Shown here: piece by piece, positions 1-10,759 of the stretch
How positions within the stretch are numbered: the stretch's first letter is position 1
Layout: every line of letters starts with the position of its first letter
DNA from: Lepas anatifera
Lineage: Eukaryota > Arthropoda > Thecostraca > Lepadidae
DNA length: 64,000 bases
Assembly (NCBI GenBank): GCA_034440635.1
Contig: JAOTON010000768.1
Span: 1,024,501-1,088,500 of the forward strand
Reading direction: 5' to 3'
Position numbers and translations under genes: made by a program
Notes under the pieces: model-generated
Database searches by the model: none
What the model saw: the letters and a program-made list of their open reading frames with translations, nothing else
Told to the model about the DNA's origin: nothing

Positions 1-1587
1 GTAAATCGGACGTTGACCATCTTCTCGAGTAGCTTACAGAAGCATGATGTAAGGGAGATTGGCCTGTAGTGAAGTGGGTCCGAGCCGGTTTTACCCGCTT
101 TCAGAATGGGGACAATGATAGCTTCCCGCCAAGCGGAAGCAAAATGACCAGCCTCCCATGTTGAATTGAGGGTATCCAGTAATGCATCGAGCGCAGTCTG
201 GGGAAGTATCTTAAACATGTCGTTATGGATAAGATCTTGACCCTCAGCTACGCTACGGAGGGAGGTAATCGCTCTGACAAGTTCTGTCATCGTGAACGGT
301 TTATTATATGGGAGGTCTTCAAGGGTGCTGAAGTTCACCTGCCTCTTTTCGGCTGATGATTTGTACCGCATAAACTCCTGATCGTCCCTAGCAGATCTGC
401 ATCGCCTGGCATAGGGATTACCAAATGTATTTCCTACTTCCAAGGGGTCCATTATCTCTCTTCCACCCGTGTTCAGCACAGGGAGTGGTGTGGATGTCGA
501 GGTTCCCGCAATGCGTTTGATTTGGGCAAACACCTGGGAGAGAGGAGTGCACCGGTTCAGCTTTCCCACGTAGTCCCTCCACGCCTTTCGCTTAGCTAGG
601 CGAAAGGTGCGACGGCAGGCAGCTCGAGTTTGTCTATAAGAAAGGAGGTTGGCCTGTGTTGAGTTGTGTTTAAATTTTTGATACGCCCAACGGCGAGAGC
701 GAATAGCAGTCCGGCACTCCTCCGTCCACCAGGGGACTGGTGGTCGGTGTGGTTTCCCAGATGTTAGTGGAGTGCATTCGTATGCGGCATCCCAAAGCAC
801 GGCAGAAAACTGCTCTACTGATAGCGGGGCACTGGCTGAAATGTTTGTGAAGTATTGTTCAAGATAAGCCCGAAAACTTTGTGTGTCTGCTTTCCTAAAA
901 TTCCACCGCCGCCTTCTAGCGCCAAGAGTAGCACCACCGTTATATCCTAAAAATATGGTGAAATGGTCGCTACCCATCGGATCTCTGCTTACGGACCAGT
1001 CACACAGAGTGGGTAGCTCTGGGCTGCTAAAGCTGAGGTCTAGGACAGATTCGCGGCCAGATGGTAGAGTAAAGTGAGTCGGGGCGCCCGTGTTTAGAAT
1101 ACACAGGTTTTCCTGGTTCATAACTCGCTGCAACTGACTGCCCCGCGTGTTTGAAGCCTCGCACCCCCATAACGTATTATGAGCATTAAAATCTCCCAAG
1201 AGGAGGAATGGTGGTGGAAGTTCGGATATAAGCAGGCCTAATTCTCTCATCGGAAAATCTATTCCGGGTGGAAGATAGGTCGAACAGACAGTGATGTCTC
1301 GTTGGCAAGCTTAACCCTTGCTGCAACAGCCTGTAGTGTCGTTGCAAGGGAGACCTGCTTAAATGGGATATCGTGACTTACTGCGATAAGTACGCCACCA
1401 TGTGCTACCTAGGTGTGCAGTATGTCTTTCCGGAGTATTGAATACCCTTTCAAGAAGAAGGGGCCTCCGGTGATAGTTTGGTCTCCTGGAGACATATTGT
1501 CACAGGACTCTTAGACTGAATGGCAGTCTGGAGGTATTCAATGCTGGTCCGAATTCCTCGACAGTTCCACTGTAAAACTGTGCTCAT
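1..1587 (-). pseudogene. Non-LTR retrotransposon ORF2, endonuclease and start of reverse transcriptase, cut by window edge
   Basis: ORF2 of the same element as the downstream-listed ORF1. It would encode the nicking endonuclease and reverse transcriptase for target-primed integration. The ATG at 1587 opens a reading frame with the typical APE-endonuclease start VLQWNCRGIR, then CLQETKL. The frame is broken at about 1465, 1410 and 1290. Further on the minus strand reads GDFNAHNTLWG-like endonuclease sequence, an SDH motif near 970, a linker with PWWTEECR, then the RT start HYRPISLTSCFCKLLEKMVN at the window edge. RT palm motifs are outside the window. The order (CCHC ORF1, APE, RT) and the wording of the motifs fit the I/Jockey group. 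The endonuclease is inactive as read. Family assignment is good, clade uncertain. Confidence 0.8.
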
Positions 1588-1618
1588 TGGGGATGGGCTA
1601 CAGAGAGCAGGTCATGGA

Positions 1619-3514
1619 TTAAAAGAAGTCGGCCGCACGCCTTCCACCGCTTGCGTCGCCGCCTACACTTGAGTGTACCTGTCCTGTTGGCAACGCTGGA
1701 CTGCTGCCGGCAGAGCGGCTGTAGCCCGCCCTCGGTTCCGACAGGAGTCTGCGCCTTCTGTGTGGGCTTTCCATACTGCTCGACGAAGGTGAGGCAGAGA
1801 GCTCACGTTTGTCCGACCGAGATCTATCTGGAGTACACGGGGGTGGTTGCAGCTGTGAGCTGGGCGGCCGTGGCCTGGCTAGAGCCACTAGGCCATGTGA
1901 TGGTCGTTGGTTCTCTCGCAGTGGGCGAGGGGGAAGAGGCGGTGGTCCCATGCCCGTCCTTGGGGCTTGCACCCGCCTGTGGTGAGAGGGCGCTGGTAGC
2001 GAGCTCCCGCCCGCTGGTGAACTCGGCACACTTTTCGGGGCCCCCGGGCTGCTGCCGGCCTTATCCGGACTCACTCTCGGGGAGATCTTTCCACCCTTGC
2101 CCACCACCATCCAAGGCTGCTCTGCTCCTTCCAGGGATGACCGCTCGCTAGGAGGACCCTGCCCATCGGCAGCTACACCTTCAGTTAGCTTGTTTGATCC
2201 TACTGGATCGGGTTGAGCATGATTGGAGGGCAGTGCCAGAGATGGGAGCCCTGTTACAGAGCTCTCCTCGCAGTTGAGTCTCAGTTCAGTCTGTGATGTG
2301 GCCTCGTAGGTTTCAGCGGAGGCTACTGCTCCGCCTGAAATAGCACCCTGAGAGGAAGCTGAGCTAGCGCCACTGTGGCCCTGGTAAGCGGGGGCAGGTA
2401 GGGATGTAGGACGTGCTTCCAGATCTGGCGCCGGGGCAGGCTGCACCGCTGAGTTGGTCCGCAAGAGCTCTGACACGGAAACACCCCGCTCAGCTGCTGG
2501 CAGCAGCCTGATAAGCAAATGAAGAAGGTCGCCAACCGTCATGTCGAGGAGATCACGGACCTTCGTGCTCAGAGAGATGTTGGTTTGTCTCCCGGTGTTT
2601 GCCGGCCTCGATACCCCTCCCTGTGAGGCTGCTGCGCCCTTCGGTGTGGGCGCCATGGCTGAAGCTTCAGCACGTGGCGTGGATGCAGCAACGTCTCCAT
2701 ATGATGTGACTGGGTGGTTTGTGTCATATATTTTCTTTGCTTCGGGAAGCGTGATGGCACGGTTTATTTTGATAGATACTATTTCTTTCTCCTTGAGGAA
2801 CACGCTGCATTTCCTATCCCAGGCCGTGTGGTTTTCTTTACAGTTTGGACATTTTTCTCTCGCGCTGCACTCCTTTCCGTGTTCTGGTTCTCCGCACCGA
2901 CCGCAGCGCGCCTGGCTACGGCAGGCTGAGGACCCGTGCCCAAACCGATGGCAGCGGAAGCAGCGAAGCGGATCTGGTATGAATGTTCGGACAGGAACTG
3001 ACAGATAGCCTATGTGTACGTCACCAGGTATGGCATCTGCACGGAAGTTCAAAACATTAGCGTCAGTTTTCCCCAGTCTGCGCGCTTGTACTACACCAGC
3101 ACCCTCCAACTCCTCAGCTATCTCCTCATTACTAACTCCCCTGAGCTGACTGCAGGAGATGATTCCCTGCGAAAGGGAGCGTGCCTGGTGGGGCTGGATG
3201 GTGACCGAAATGCGTTTCTCCACTTTTAATCCACCTTCCCTTGTAGAGTACGTAAGCTCCGAGACCGTCTGAGCACGAGAGACCTCTTCTACGCTTCCGA
3301 GATCTACCACGAGGCCCCCATTCCTGCGAAGCACACAACTCTTGATATCTCCAAGCTTATCAACTGCATTTTTCCGCTGGAACGGTGTGATCGTATCTAG
3401 GGATACATGCTTTCCGCGAATTAAGACGACGCATGAGACAGAGGCGTTACTTTCAATGTCTGTTGTGGTTTGTTTTTCGAGTGTAGCCATGGTGAATCCG
3501 CATAACTCCGCCAT
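1619..3514 (-). CDS. Non-LTR retrotransposon ORF1 (Gag-like CCHC nucleic-acid-binding protein)
   Basis: Uninterrupted 631-codon frame. Residues 1-175 form a globular N-terminal region, followed by three zinc knuckles at about 185-240 (CFRCHRFGHGSSAC, CGRCGEPEHGKEC, CPNCKENHTAWDRKC). This is the classical triple CCHC array of I/Jockey-group ORF1 proteins, which bind the element RNA and form the RNP. The C-terminal half is low-complexity Pro/Ser/Ala with basic patches. I chose the ATG at 3514; another Met lies eight residues in. The stop is followed after about 30 nt by the ORF2 ATG at 1587, so ORF2 would need reinitiation or a similar mechanism. ORF1 is intact while ORF2 is broken, so the copy cannot move on its own but could still make Gag. 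Confidence 0.85.
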   Translation of the reverse strand: MAELCGFTMATLEKQTTTDIESNASVSCVVLIRGKHVSLDTITPFQRKNAVDKLGDIKSCVLRRNGGLVVDLGSVEEVSRAQTVSELTYSTREGGLKVEKRISVTIQPHQARSLSQGIISCSQLRGVSNEEIAEELEGAGVVQARRLGKTDANVLNFRADAIPGDVHIGYLSVPVRTFIPDPLRCFRCHRFGHGSSACRSQARCGRCGEPEHGKECSAREKCPNCKENHTAWDRKCSVFLKEKEIVSIKINRAITLPEAKKIYDTNHPVTSYGDVAASTPRAEASAMAPTPKGAAASQGGVSRPANTGRQTNISLSTKVRDLLDMTVGDLLHLLIRLLPAAERGVSVSELLRTNSAVQPAPAPDLEARPTSLPAPAYQGHSGASSASSQGAISGGAVASAETYEATSQTELRLNCEESSVTGLPSLALPSNHAQPDPVGSNKLTEGVAADGQGPPSERSSLEGAEQPWMVVGKGGKISPRVSPDKAGSSPGAPKSVPSSPAGGSSLPAPSHHRRVQAPRTGMGPPPLPPRPLRENQRPSHGLVALARPRPPSSQLQPPPCTPDRSRSDKRELSASPSSSSMESPHRRRRLLSEPRAGYSRSAGSSPALPTGQVHSSVGGDASGGRRAADFF

Positions 3515-4340
3515 CCTATCATCACAAAGAGAGGACTTCCGATGACTGTAGGGGGGCCGACGACGTCCTCACAGAGCTGGCAGAGCAAGCTCACTACATG
3601 ATCCTACTCTGATCAGGCGCCACCCACCCCCCCTTCCCCCTCAGTCCAGAGGACCGGCGGGGTCACAGCCCGAGGGCGCGTCGCAGCGCGAAGGCGCCGC
3701 GCCACATCCCCGGGATGTAGTCCCACGGTCGCAGCTGGACCGAGCGACAGTGCACGTTCACACTGCCGCATTGCTAAGCCGCCCGCGGGGGCAGTCGGAC
3801 GGCCTACCCCAGGTTAGATCCAGATATCAGGGCCAAAGGGGGCGTGTTGGAATCCTCGGGACTGATCCGCCCGAGGGGAACCTCAACCCCCCAGGATCCC
3901 GTCAACCTCGTCGCCTTGGCTCGAGATAGGCCTCGAGTGGGCGCTTTACACCCGTAAAATACCGAAGAAGGCAAATAACTGTGGGACCTTCAACTAAAGT
4001 ATAAAAAGAGGACAGGAACAAAAAAATAAACAAAATAAGATAACAAAAACAAACAGGAGCTGTGTCCTGGGAGGTGTAGGACAGTGCTGACCCAATCCAA
4101 TACGGTTGCCGACCAGCTAACAAAGGGCCCGTAAGGCAGCCATCAGTATCACCACGGATCTCTTCACCAGAGCCGCAGACGACAGACACCGACTTTAACC
4201 GACCGAAGTCGGAAGAGGCAGCGCCCGCCGGAGGGCCAGAAATGATGCATCCGCGGTGATGCGACAAAGTGCCTCCCAAGGCTGACTGGGGCCCCGGGCG
4301 CGTCACACCCCGTTGCTCCAATCTTTACTTGCCGAACAAA
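3515..4340 (-). other. Probable 5' untranslated leader of the 1-3.5 kb retrotransposon
   Basis: GC-rich stretch directly upstream of ORF1 on the minus strand, with no coding pattern of its own. Composition changes to AT-rich foldback sequence after about 4340, which is the most likely 5' limit of the element. I saw no clear target-site duplication because the 3' end lies outside the window. Confidence 0.4.
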
Positions 4341-4496
4341 TCCGGCAAGTGAAGATCGGTCCCCTGAGGGGGGTGAAAGCTGTAGAAGCTTCGTCGATAG
4401 CCGAACGAGGAATCAAATTTTAGTAGGGATACGGGAGGAAGAAACACTCAAGCAACTTTTCGAGGAAAAATCACTTAGCCTGCAAAGGGCGATTAA

Positions 4497-5589
4497 AGGG
4501 AATATTGCACCTTTATAACGTGATTTCAACTGAGATAGCAAAGTTATAAAGCATGCCGGAAAATCCGGTACTCCATGTATCATTTGTCTTGAAACTCAAA
4601 ATTTCCGCAGAGAAAAGCTAACAACTACCTGAAATGTACCCCCTCATGTACCTCAAGCAGCAGGCTGCAGTTGTCAGGGTGTTGGTGTGACGAAATATGC
4701 TGACGTCAAGGTGAGTATCAGCCAATCGAAGCCTTTGAAGCCTTTGGAATATGGTAGTGGTTGCCAGATCATGCCAGATCCACATGCGGATGATTTTTTT
4801 CTACATGCGCATTTTAAAAATAAAAAATATTGAGCTTATTGTACATTTTTCAGAGAAATCATGGACGATTCCATGATTTCTCTGAAAAATGTACAATGAG
4901 CCCAAAATTTTGATTTCTAAAATACTCCTCTAGGGTGTAAAATAAATATCTGCTGGTGGATGACGTCATGGTAGGCAACTACTACCATATTCAATAGGCT
5001 TCAAGGACTTTAATTGGCTGATTACTCACCGTGACATCAGCGCTGTAGTCACTAGCTGACAACTGTGGCTGCCTGGCTGGGGTACATGTGGGGTACATTT
5101 CAGGCAGGTTTATAGATTTTCTCCACATAAATTTTGAGTTTAAAGGGAATGTGGCACCTCGAACGAATCCTGGAATTTAGTGTAACAGGTGTACTTTTGG
5201 CCGAAATTAATGAAACCATTCATGATTTCTCTGAAAAAATGTACAATAAGCTCAATATTTGGATTTCTAAAATACTCCTCTAGAAAAAGAAATCATTATT
5301 TGCCTGAGGATGATGTCATGATCTGGCAACCACTACCGTACTCGAAACGCTTCACGGGCTTTGATTGCCTGATGCTCATCGTGACGTCAGCTTATGTCGT
5401 CACACCAACAGTCACGACACCTGTGGCCTGCTGCTAAGGGTACATGAGGGGTACATTGCAGGTAGGTTTTAGCTTTTTTCTACAGAAATCTCGAGTTCCA
5501 AAACAAATGATATATTGAGTACCGGGTTTTCCGACTTGCTTTACAACTTGGCTCAGTTAAACTCAAGTTATGAAGGTGCCACATTCCCT
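4497..5589. mobile_element. TTAA-flanked foldback (MITE-like) element
   Basis: TTAA at 4493-4496 and 5590-5593 flank matching inverted ends that start AGGGAAT(A/G)T(T/G)GCACCTT. The inverted similarity continues inward for well over 200 bp, including the CCGGTACT, GAAACTC and GGTAGTGGTTGCCAGATCATG blocks. A second internal end (AAAGGGAATGTGGCACC) near 5138 shows nesting of two copies. No transposase frame is present, so the element is non-autonomous. TTAA duplication is characteristic of the piggyBac superfamily; assignment beyond that is inference. Confidence 0.6.
4838..4897. repeat. 28-bp perfect inverted repeat with 4-bp loop
   Basis: Arms 4838-4865 and 4870-4897 are exact reverse complements around a CGAT loop. 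They sit near the centre of the foldback element and would form a stable cruciform or hairpin. Confidence 0.9.
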
Positions 5590-5593
5590 TTAA

Positions 5594-6352
5594 AGACAAA
5601 TGATATATTAAGTACAAAGCTGTAAAGCACAGGGTACTTTAACTACGGGTACAACCAAGTTTCCTACTAAATATAGTCCTCCTATGATGACGTCACCGCC
5701 CTTTCCTACTAAGTTCTAGGAGATTCTACTTAGTTTTTGGAAGGATCAGCTGGAACATACCAAGTTTGGCCGTATTTGGCAGCAATCTAGTATAAATCGA
5801 AATCAACTTGTTTCACCCATTTGACAGTAACCTTGATCTCAACGGCGAGCAGCGTATTTTACGTAAATCTAATGAAAAAATCATAACACTTCAAAGAATT
5901 TGTTGAAAGGGCATGCATTTATTTGATCAACTCAGGCCTACTTAATAGCCGAGAGAAATAAGTTTACCTTTGCTCAAGAGATCACCGGTGTTTATTGTCT
6001 TCTGCTGCAGGTACCACCAACAGCCAATCAAAGGTCAGAAATCAACAGCCAATCAAAATCGAGATTAGTCTTACTGCAAACAGCTGTTAGTGCTGAACCT
6101 GTCCTTATTTTGAGACGCTGTGGAAAATTTGAAAAAAATAATATTCTTCACTGGAGTTTTTGCGTGTGATGGTTTCACAAATAAAAATATTTTAGCTTTC
6201 TGTTCAACCATATAAGTTTTGTTGATACAATTCTAAAATAGGTTATTTAGAGCTTCGAAAAAGTGCAATTTCTCCAATGCCCTGCATAGTAACTGTTGTG
6301 CCTCTCCAGCCATGATGATGTAATGCTGCCAAACAACTTGAACGGGGTCTAG
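5594..6352. other. No gene; AT-rich unassigned sequence
   Basis: I see no coding pattern, RNA gene or clear repeat between the two foldback copies. Confidence 0.5.
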
Positions 6353-6592
6353 TAAAGCATGCCAGAAAACCCGGTACTAAATACATCATTTGTCTTGAAA
6401 CTCAAAATTTCCTAGGAGAAAAGCATTAAACCTACCTGAAATGTACCCCACATGTACCCCACCCAGGCGGTCACAGTTGTCAGCTGTTGGTGTGACGACA
6501 GCGCTGACGTCACGGTGAGTAATCAGCCAATTGAAGCCCTTGAATTCTATTGAATATGGTAGTGGTTGCCAGATCATGACATCATCCGCAGG
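6353..6592. repeat. Further copy of the 4.5 kb foldback arm
   Basis: Closely matches 4550-4790 in direct orientation (AAAGCATGCC, CCGGTACT, ATCATTTGTCTTGAAACTC, GGTAGTGGTTGCCAGATCATG) and the inverse of 4940-5140 and 5310-5550. It is a partial copy without a recognisable partner end. Confidence 0.7.
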
Positions 6593-6861
6593 GTGTTGTG
6601 GGCCTAGGACCCTAAAAAGATGATAAAACAGATGACTCTCATCTTTATCTTACCGTTCACCATAAAGTCAAGGTAAAGATAAAGAAAAAAGCGTGGGATG
6701 AGGTAAATGCAACGTTTCCGTCTTAGAACGTCGTCAGGCGAGGGGTGCAAAGGTGGAGGTGGCTAGAGCCCTGATGTAAACTTTTTCCAAATACCGAGTG
6801 ACTGGAGGCCTAAGGTAACCTTCTGTCTAAAGCAAAAAGTGCTGACAGTCCCAGCACCCTC

Positions 6862-7916
6862 TTACCGGAAGAGAAGGGAGCACTTTGTGTGTGGTGTGTG
6901 TTTATATGCCTGTGAGTACGCGTTTGTGTGGGTGCACGTGCATGTCGAGTTTACCGCATCACGAATGAGGAATGATTCTGCAATTTCTCTGTTTGGGCCA
7001 GCTCTGGCGTATTTTACAATTTTGATGCTCAGGTTGTCGGCTGTCAGCTCACTATTTGGATGCGTGCTTAATCTGTGTTGTCCGAAAGGTGTTCCCTGCC
7101 TCTTATTTCTAGCGTCACTCAAGTGTTTGTTAAATCTGAATCTAGCAGCCCTCTGGCTCTCACCGATATAAAATGACTTGCCCGGTTCGCAAAGCTAACA
7201 ATAAATCCTACAAATTACATTTTTGGCGTGACACTTCCCATGGATACCTGCATGACAGGCGTGGAAGAAACGACCTCCCCCAGGGCACTGTATTGGTTCC
7301 AGCGCCGATCTGATCAACATATTATTCAGGGACTGCCTCTTCTCCATGCCACCCGCATGGGAAAGCCAGAGTTTCGAACGATCTGCTTAATCTGGTCACC
7401 GAGAGCGTCATCAACGAAAAGTAGAACCAGAGGACCATCATTTTCCCGGTTTTGTGACCTGGGGCGCGGATTTAGAGCTTCGACCTGCAATTTTAAGGAA
7501 ATGGTTTCGGTACTCATTTTTAGAAGAGGTCGAAAATATGTTTGAGGCTCCTCTTACAGGGGCTTCCGGATGATGATCTACGAAGTGCCCAAAGAAACTG
7601 CGACCGGATGATAGATGTTTTGAGCGAGCAAGGTTGGGCAGACACAAAAGAGAGGATGATTGGAGCTGCTATCGGTTTGAAGAAAAGTTCAGTTGTGTAG
7701 GCCCCTGACGTGGAAACCGTGATGAGCGTATATAAAAAAGGGGATGGAACCCCACATGCTGGTGTGCTCGATGGTGAATTTTATGCTGGTATGAAACGAA
7801 TTTATAAAATCGACGTACGAGTCCAGAGAGTCCTCGTCATGCGTCGAAACCCCCAATACATCATCCATATATCGCATGTAGACGACTGGCTGATCACGTG
7901 GACGGGCCAAAAACAT
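6862..7916 (-). pseudogene. Penelope-like element: reverse transcriptase end, linker and GIY-YIG-type endonuclease
   Basis: Read 7916 to 6862, the minus strand gives an RT block with the catalytic YMDD (VVYMRYMDDVLGVSTHDEDS). A frameshifted post-RT linker follows, with FVDDALGDQIKQIVRNSGFP and RSALEPIQCP. The GIY-YIG-like core is KSFYIGESQRA, then HLSDARNKRQGTPF, and the conserved ESFLIR end. This order (RT, linker, C-terminal GIY-YIG nuclease) is diagnostic of Penelope-like elements. Several stops and frameshifts lie between 7200 and 7690, and the RT N-terminal part is missing. I did not find a convincing hammerhead ribozyme in the flanks. Confidence 0.75.
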
Positions 7917-7968
7917 ATCTGATTTTGGCTAGTTCACGTGATCAGCCAGTCGTCTACATGCGATATAT
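7867..7968. repeat. 34-bp perfect inverted repeat at the centre of the Penelope-like palindrome
   Basis: Arms 7867-7900 and 7935-7968 are exact reverse complements separated by 34 bp. Both derive from the RT segment coding around YMDD. In the right arm the sequence then jumps straight to the endonuclease domain, which marks an inversion with internal deletion. Confidence 0.9.
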
Positions 7969-8246
7969 GCGATAAGTCATTTTATATCGGTGAGAGCCAG
8001 AGGGCCGCTGGACTCAGATTTAACGAACACTTAAGTGATGCTAGAAATAAGAGGCAGGGAACACCTTTTCGACAACACAGATTGAGCATGTATCCGAATG
8101 ATGAGCTGACAGCAGACAACCTGAGCATCAAAATTCTAAAATATGCCAGAGGTGGCCCAAACAGAGAAATCACAGAATCATTCCTCATTCGGCGATACAG
8201 ACCTTCTCGCAACACTCTAACATCATCCTGGCCACTCCTGCGGTAA
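7969..8246 (+). pseudogene. Penelope-like endonuclease fragment, inverted copy
   Basis: The plus strand reads KSFYIGESQRAAGLRFNEHL, then LSDARNKRQGTPF, ELTADNLSIKIL and ESFLIRRYRPSRNTL with the family-typical SSWP end, followed by a stop at about 8246. This is the GIY-YIG-type domain of the same family as the minus-strand copy, about 90% alike in the shared part by eye. The frame is open here but joined only to the inverted 34-bp arm, so no RT accompanies it. Confidence 0.75.
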
Positions 8247-8630
8247 ATTCGACATGCACGGGCAGTGGCACCCACACAAATGCATACCCACAGGCATATA
8301 TACACACACCGCACACAGTGCTCCCTTGTTCCTTGGGTAAGAGGGTGCTGGAACTATCAGCACTTTTTGCTTTAGACAAAAGTTTACCTTAGGCCTCCGG
8401 TCACTCAGTAGTTAGAAAAAGTTTACCTCAGGCATCTAGTCACCTCCACCTTGGACCCCTCTTCTGACAACGGTCTGAGGCCAAAATGTTGCTTTTACCT
8501 CATCCCACACTTTTTTCTTTATTTTTGCCTTGACTTCGCCTTTTTGGGCTTTTTAGGGTATAGATGTCTTAGTTTCTGAACTTTGGCTTTTTAGGCTGTG
8601 TATTTTAGCGTTTTTAATGTCATCTGCTTT

Positions 8631-8945
8631 AACATCTTTTTAGGGTCCTAGGTCATTACCAACACACGCTGCAGTTTATGGCACTGTGTCTACAACGGCC
8701 GGTCTGCAAAGTATGGCAGCAAGCCAGACAAGTCACACCAGCCATCTAAAATTCTCGCACCGCCAGCCACCAAAAATTCGCACGAGTCTGCCATATACCA
8801 GGAAGAAAAACACACCCATTCCTACCCACACGATGCAATTCTACCTCTCTTATTAGTTAAGGCCCCTCCTGTGTCTTTAGAACCAGTTAGCCATCATTTG
8901 TTTGGTTTTCAGCGTCACCTTCCTCACACCAGTCTTGCAAATTCG
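8631..8945. repeat. Dispersed repeat, direct copy 1 (pairs with 9611-9923)
   Basis: Starts TAACATCTTTTTAGGGTCC and is nearly identical to 9611-9923 over about 310 bp. Its start coincides with the outer end of the Penelope-like palindrome. A diverged inverted copy spans about 9110-9450 and another direct copy lies at 15715-16080. No coding capacity is evident; identity unknown. Confidence 0.75.
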
Positions 8946-9109
8946 CACCAGGTTGATAAAATTCACACCACTTGCTCCTGTCTCCAAGGGCACTCGCATC
9001 GACCAGATCTTGTCGAAAATGTCATGATTTACACACTGGTACAGAAGGCCTTCCGAGAACTTCACCCTGGAGGTCACAATAGGAGTTCACCCTGATAGGT
9101 ACACTCCTA

Positions 9110-9450
9110 TTGCCTTCAGGCCAGTGTGCAAAGTATGAAATTTTCGACGAGATCTCGTCGGAGCGAGTGCCATTGGAGACACGACTGAGTGGTGGAATTT
9201 TATTAACCAGGTGCGAATTTGTGAGACTGGTGCGAGGAAGGTGATAACTTAAACTAAACAAATAATGGCTGAATGGTTATTATGACACAGGAGGGGGCAT
9301 TAAAAAGTCCTTAACTAACTGACTAATGATAGAGGCAGCATTGCATCACGTGGGTAGGAATGGGTGCATTTTTTTCCCTGGTATGTGGTAGATTGGTGTG
9401 AATTTTTGGAGGCTGGTGGTGCGAAAATTTTAGATGGCTGGTGCGACTTG
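9110..9450 (-). repeat. Inverted copy of the 8.6 kb dispersed repeat
   Basis: Reads as the complement of 8700-9060: the TTTCGACGAGATCT, CCAGGTGCGAATTTG, CATTATTTGTTTGG-like and TGGTAGATTGGTGTGAATTT blocks occur in reverse order. Confidence 0.65.
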
Positions 9451-9610
9451 GCTGGCCTGCCGCCATACTTTACAGACTGACCTTCAGGCAGAGACCGTCA
9501 GCAACAAAGCTGGGCAACATATTTCAGCCGATCACAATTAATGCAAATTTTCTAGGCCCACACAGAAACCCAACTAGAGAAGAAAATATATGCAGCAATA
9601 AACTTATAAC

Positions 9611-9923
9611 TTTAACATCTTTTTAGGGTCCTAGGTCATTACCAACACACGCTGCAGTTTATGGCACTGTGTCTACAACGGCCGGTCTGCAAAGTATGGC
9701 AGCAGGCCAGACAAGTCACAACAGCCATCTAAAATTCTCGCACCGCCAGCCACCAAAAATTTGCACGAGTCTGCCATATACCAGGAAGAAAAACACACCC
9801 ATTCCTACCCACACGATGCAATTCTACCTCTCTTATTAGTTAAGGCCCCTCCTGTGTCTTTAGAACCATTTAGCCATCATTTGTTTGGTTTTCAGCGTCA
9901 CCTTCCTCACACCAGTCTTACAA
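9611..9923. repeat. Dispersed repeat, direct copy 2
   Basis: Near-identical to 8631-8945. The flanking 9924-10230 sequence is unrelated and shows no gene. Confidence 0.75.
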
Positions 9924-10235
9924 ATTCGCACCAAGTTGATAAAATTAAAAAGTTTGATGTACAACACACAATGAAATCCTGGTTTTAACATTTCAAGCGG
10001 GAATGCAAGAGCATTGACATATTTTTCATGAGAAAGTAAAGGGTAGATCAAGGATTTCTCATGTATGGGGACAGGGCAGCATAAGACAAGAAGCTGAGAG
10101 TGGCAAGGGGTTTTGCCACAAGTTTGGTGTGCAGGGACAAGCTTGGAAAATATACAACACCCTAACTTGAGACCACATGGACACAGTATTGGTGCTATAT
10201 TTTAATTACATATACTATTAGGACACAATTCTGCC

Positions 10236-10620
10236 GTTGGAAGGCAAAAAACAGTAAGTCCTGGTTTTTGGAACACACAAAATTGTCCAGGAGAGCCAAA
10301 ACGTGTTTTTCTCTGTTAAGCTCGTATTTGAACAAATTTCTATGGAAAATTTATACCACTGGATTCCACAGATTATGACGAATTTTGTGGTATGGGTTAA
10401 AATTGTATTTGATTCATGGTTTTTGAAATAATTTAGAAAATAATTTTGCCTTACGAAGCCTCACTACTGTTGTTTCTAAGATTGTCAGGCAAAAAAGCAG
10501 TTAGTGGTTTTGTCGTCAGGCAAAAAACAGTAAGTTCTAAATTCATTCATTACAACGTCAGGCAAACAGCAGTAACTAGAAACCTCATTCATTCTCGCAT
10601 CAGGCAGAAAACAGAAAGAT
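10236..10620. repeat. Cluster of a short GGCAAAAAACAGTAAG motif
   Basis: The motif (T)CAGGCAAAAA(G)CAGTAAG recurs at about 10241, 10485, 10516, 10557 and 10600 in direct orientation with varied spacing. The complement appears at about 13559, 13628 and 13806, so the R1-like fragment and SINE between them are framed by inverted motif clusters. Confidence 0.55.
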
Positions 10621-10759
10621 TAAATTTAACTTGCTACAAACCACTCCTTTCAGGTCATTTCATGTGGCAATGTTGCATTCGATCTAGACAATGCTGTGCT
10701 TTCTGTAATTGGGCAAATGAGCTTGTTGGGAGTGGCCCTAATCAATAAAATTATTGCAC

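Larger units (their letters stand above)
6602..8655. mobile_element. Palindromic pair of Penelope-like element fragments
   Basis: The outer ends are inverted copies: 6602-6637 reads CCTAGGACCCTAAAAAGATG and 8618-8655 reads its complement. Inside them sit two Penelope-like fragments facing each other, a longer one on the minus strand and a shorter one on the plus strand. Inversion of truncated copies is known for Penelope-like elements. The whole unit is dead as coding DNA. Confidence 0.65.

Noticed and set aside
1651..2151. Plus-strand 166-residue frame opposite ORF1
   Set aside because: Antisense shadow of the CCHC ORF1, with no family signal.
6602..8655. Hammerhead ribozyme in the Penelope-like flanks
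   Set aside because: Such ribozymes are known in some Penelope-like elements, but I could not find a complete CUGANGA and GAAA core with pairing stems.
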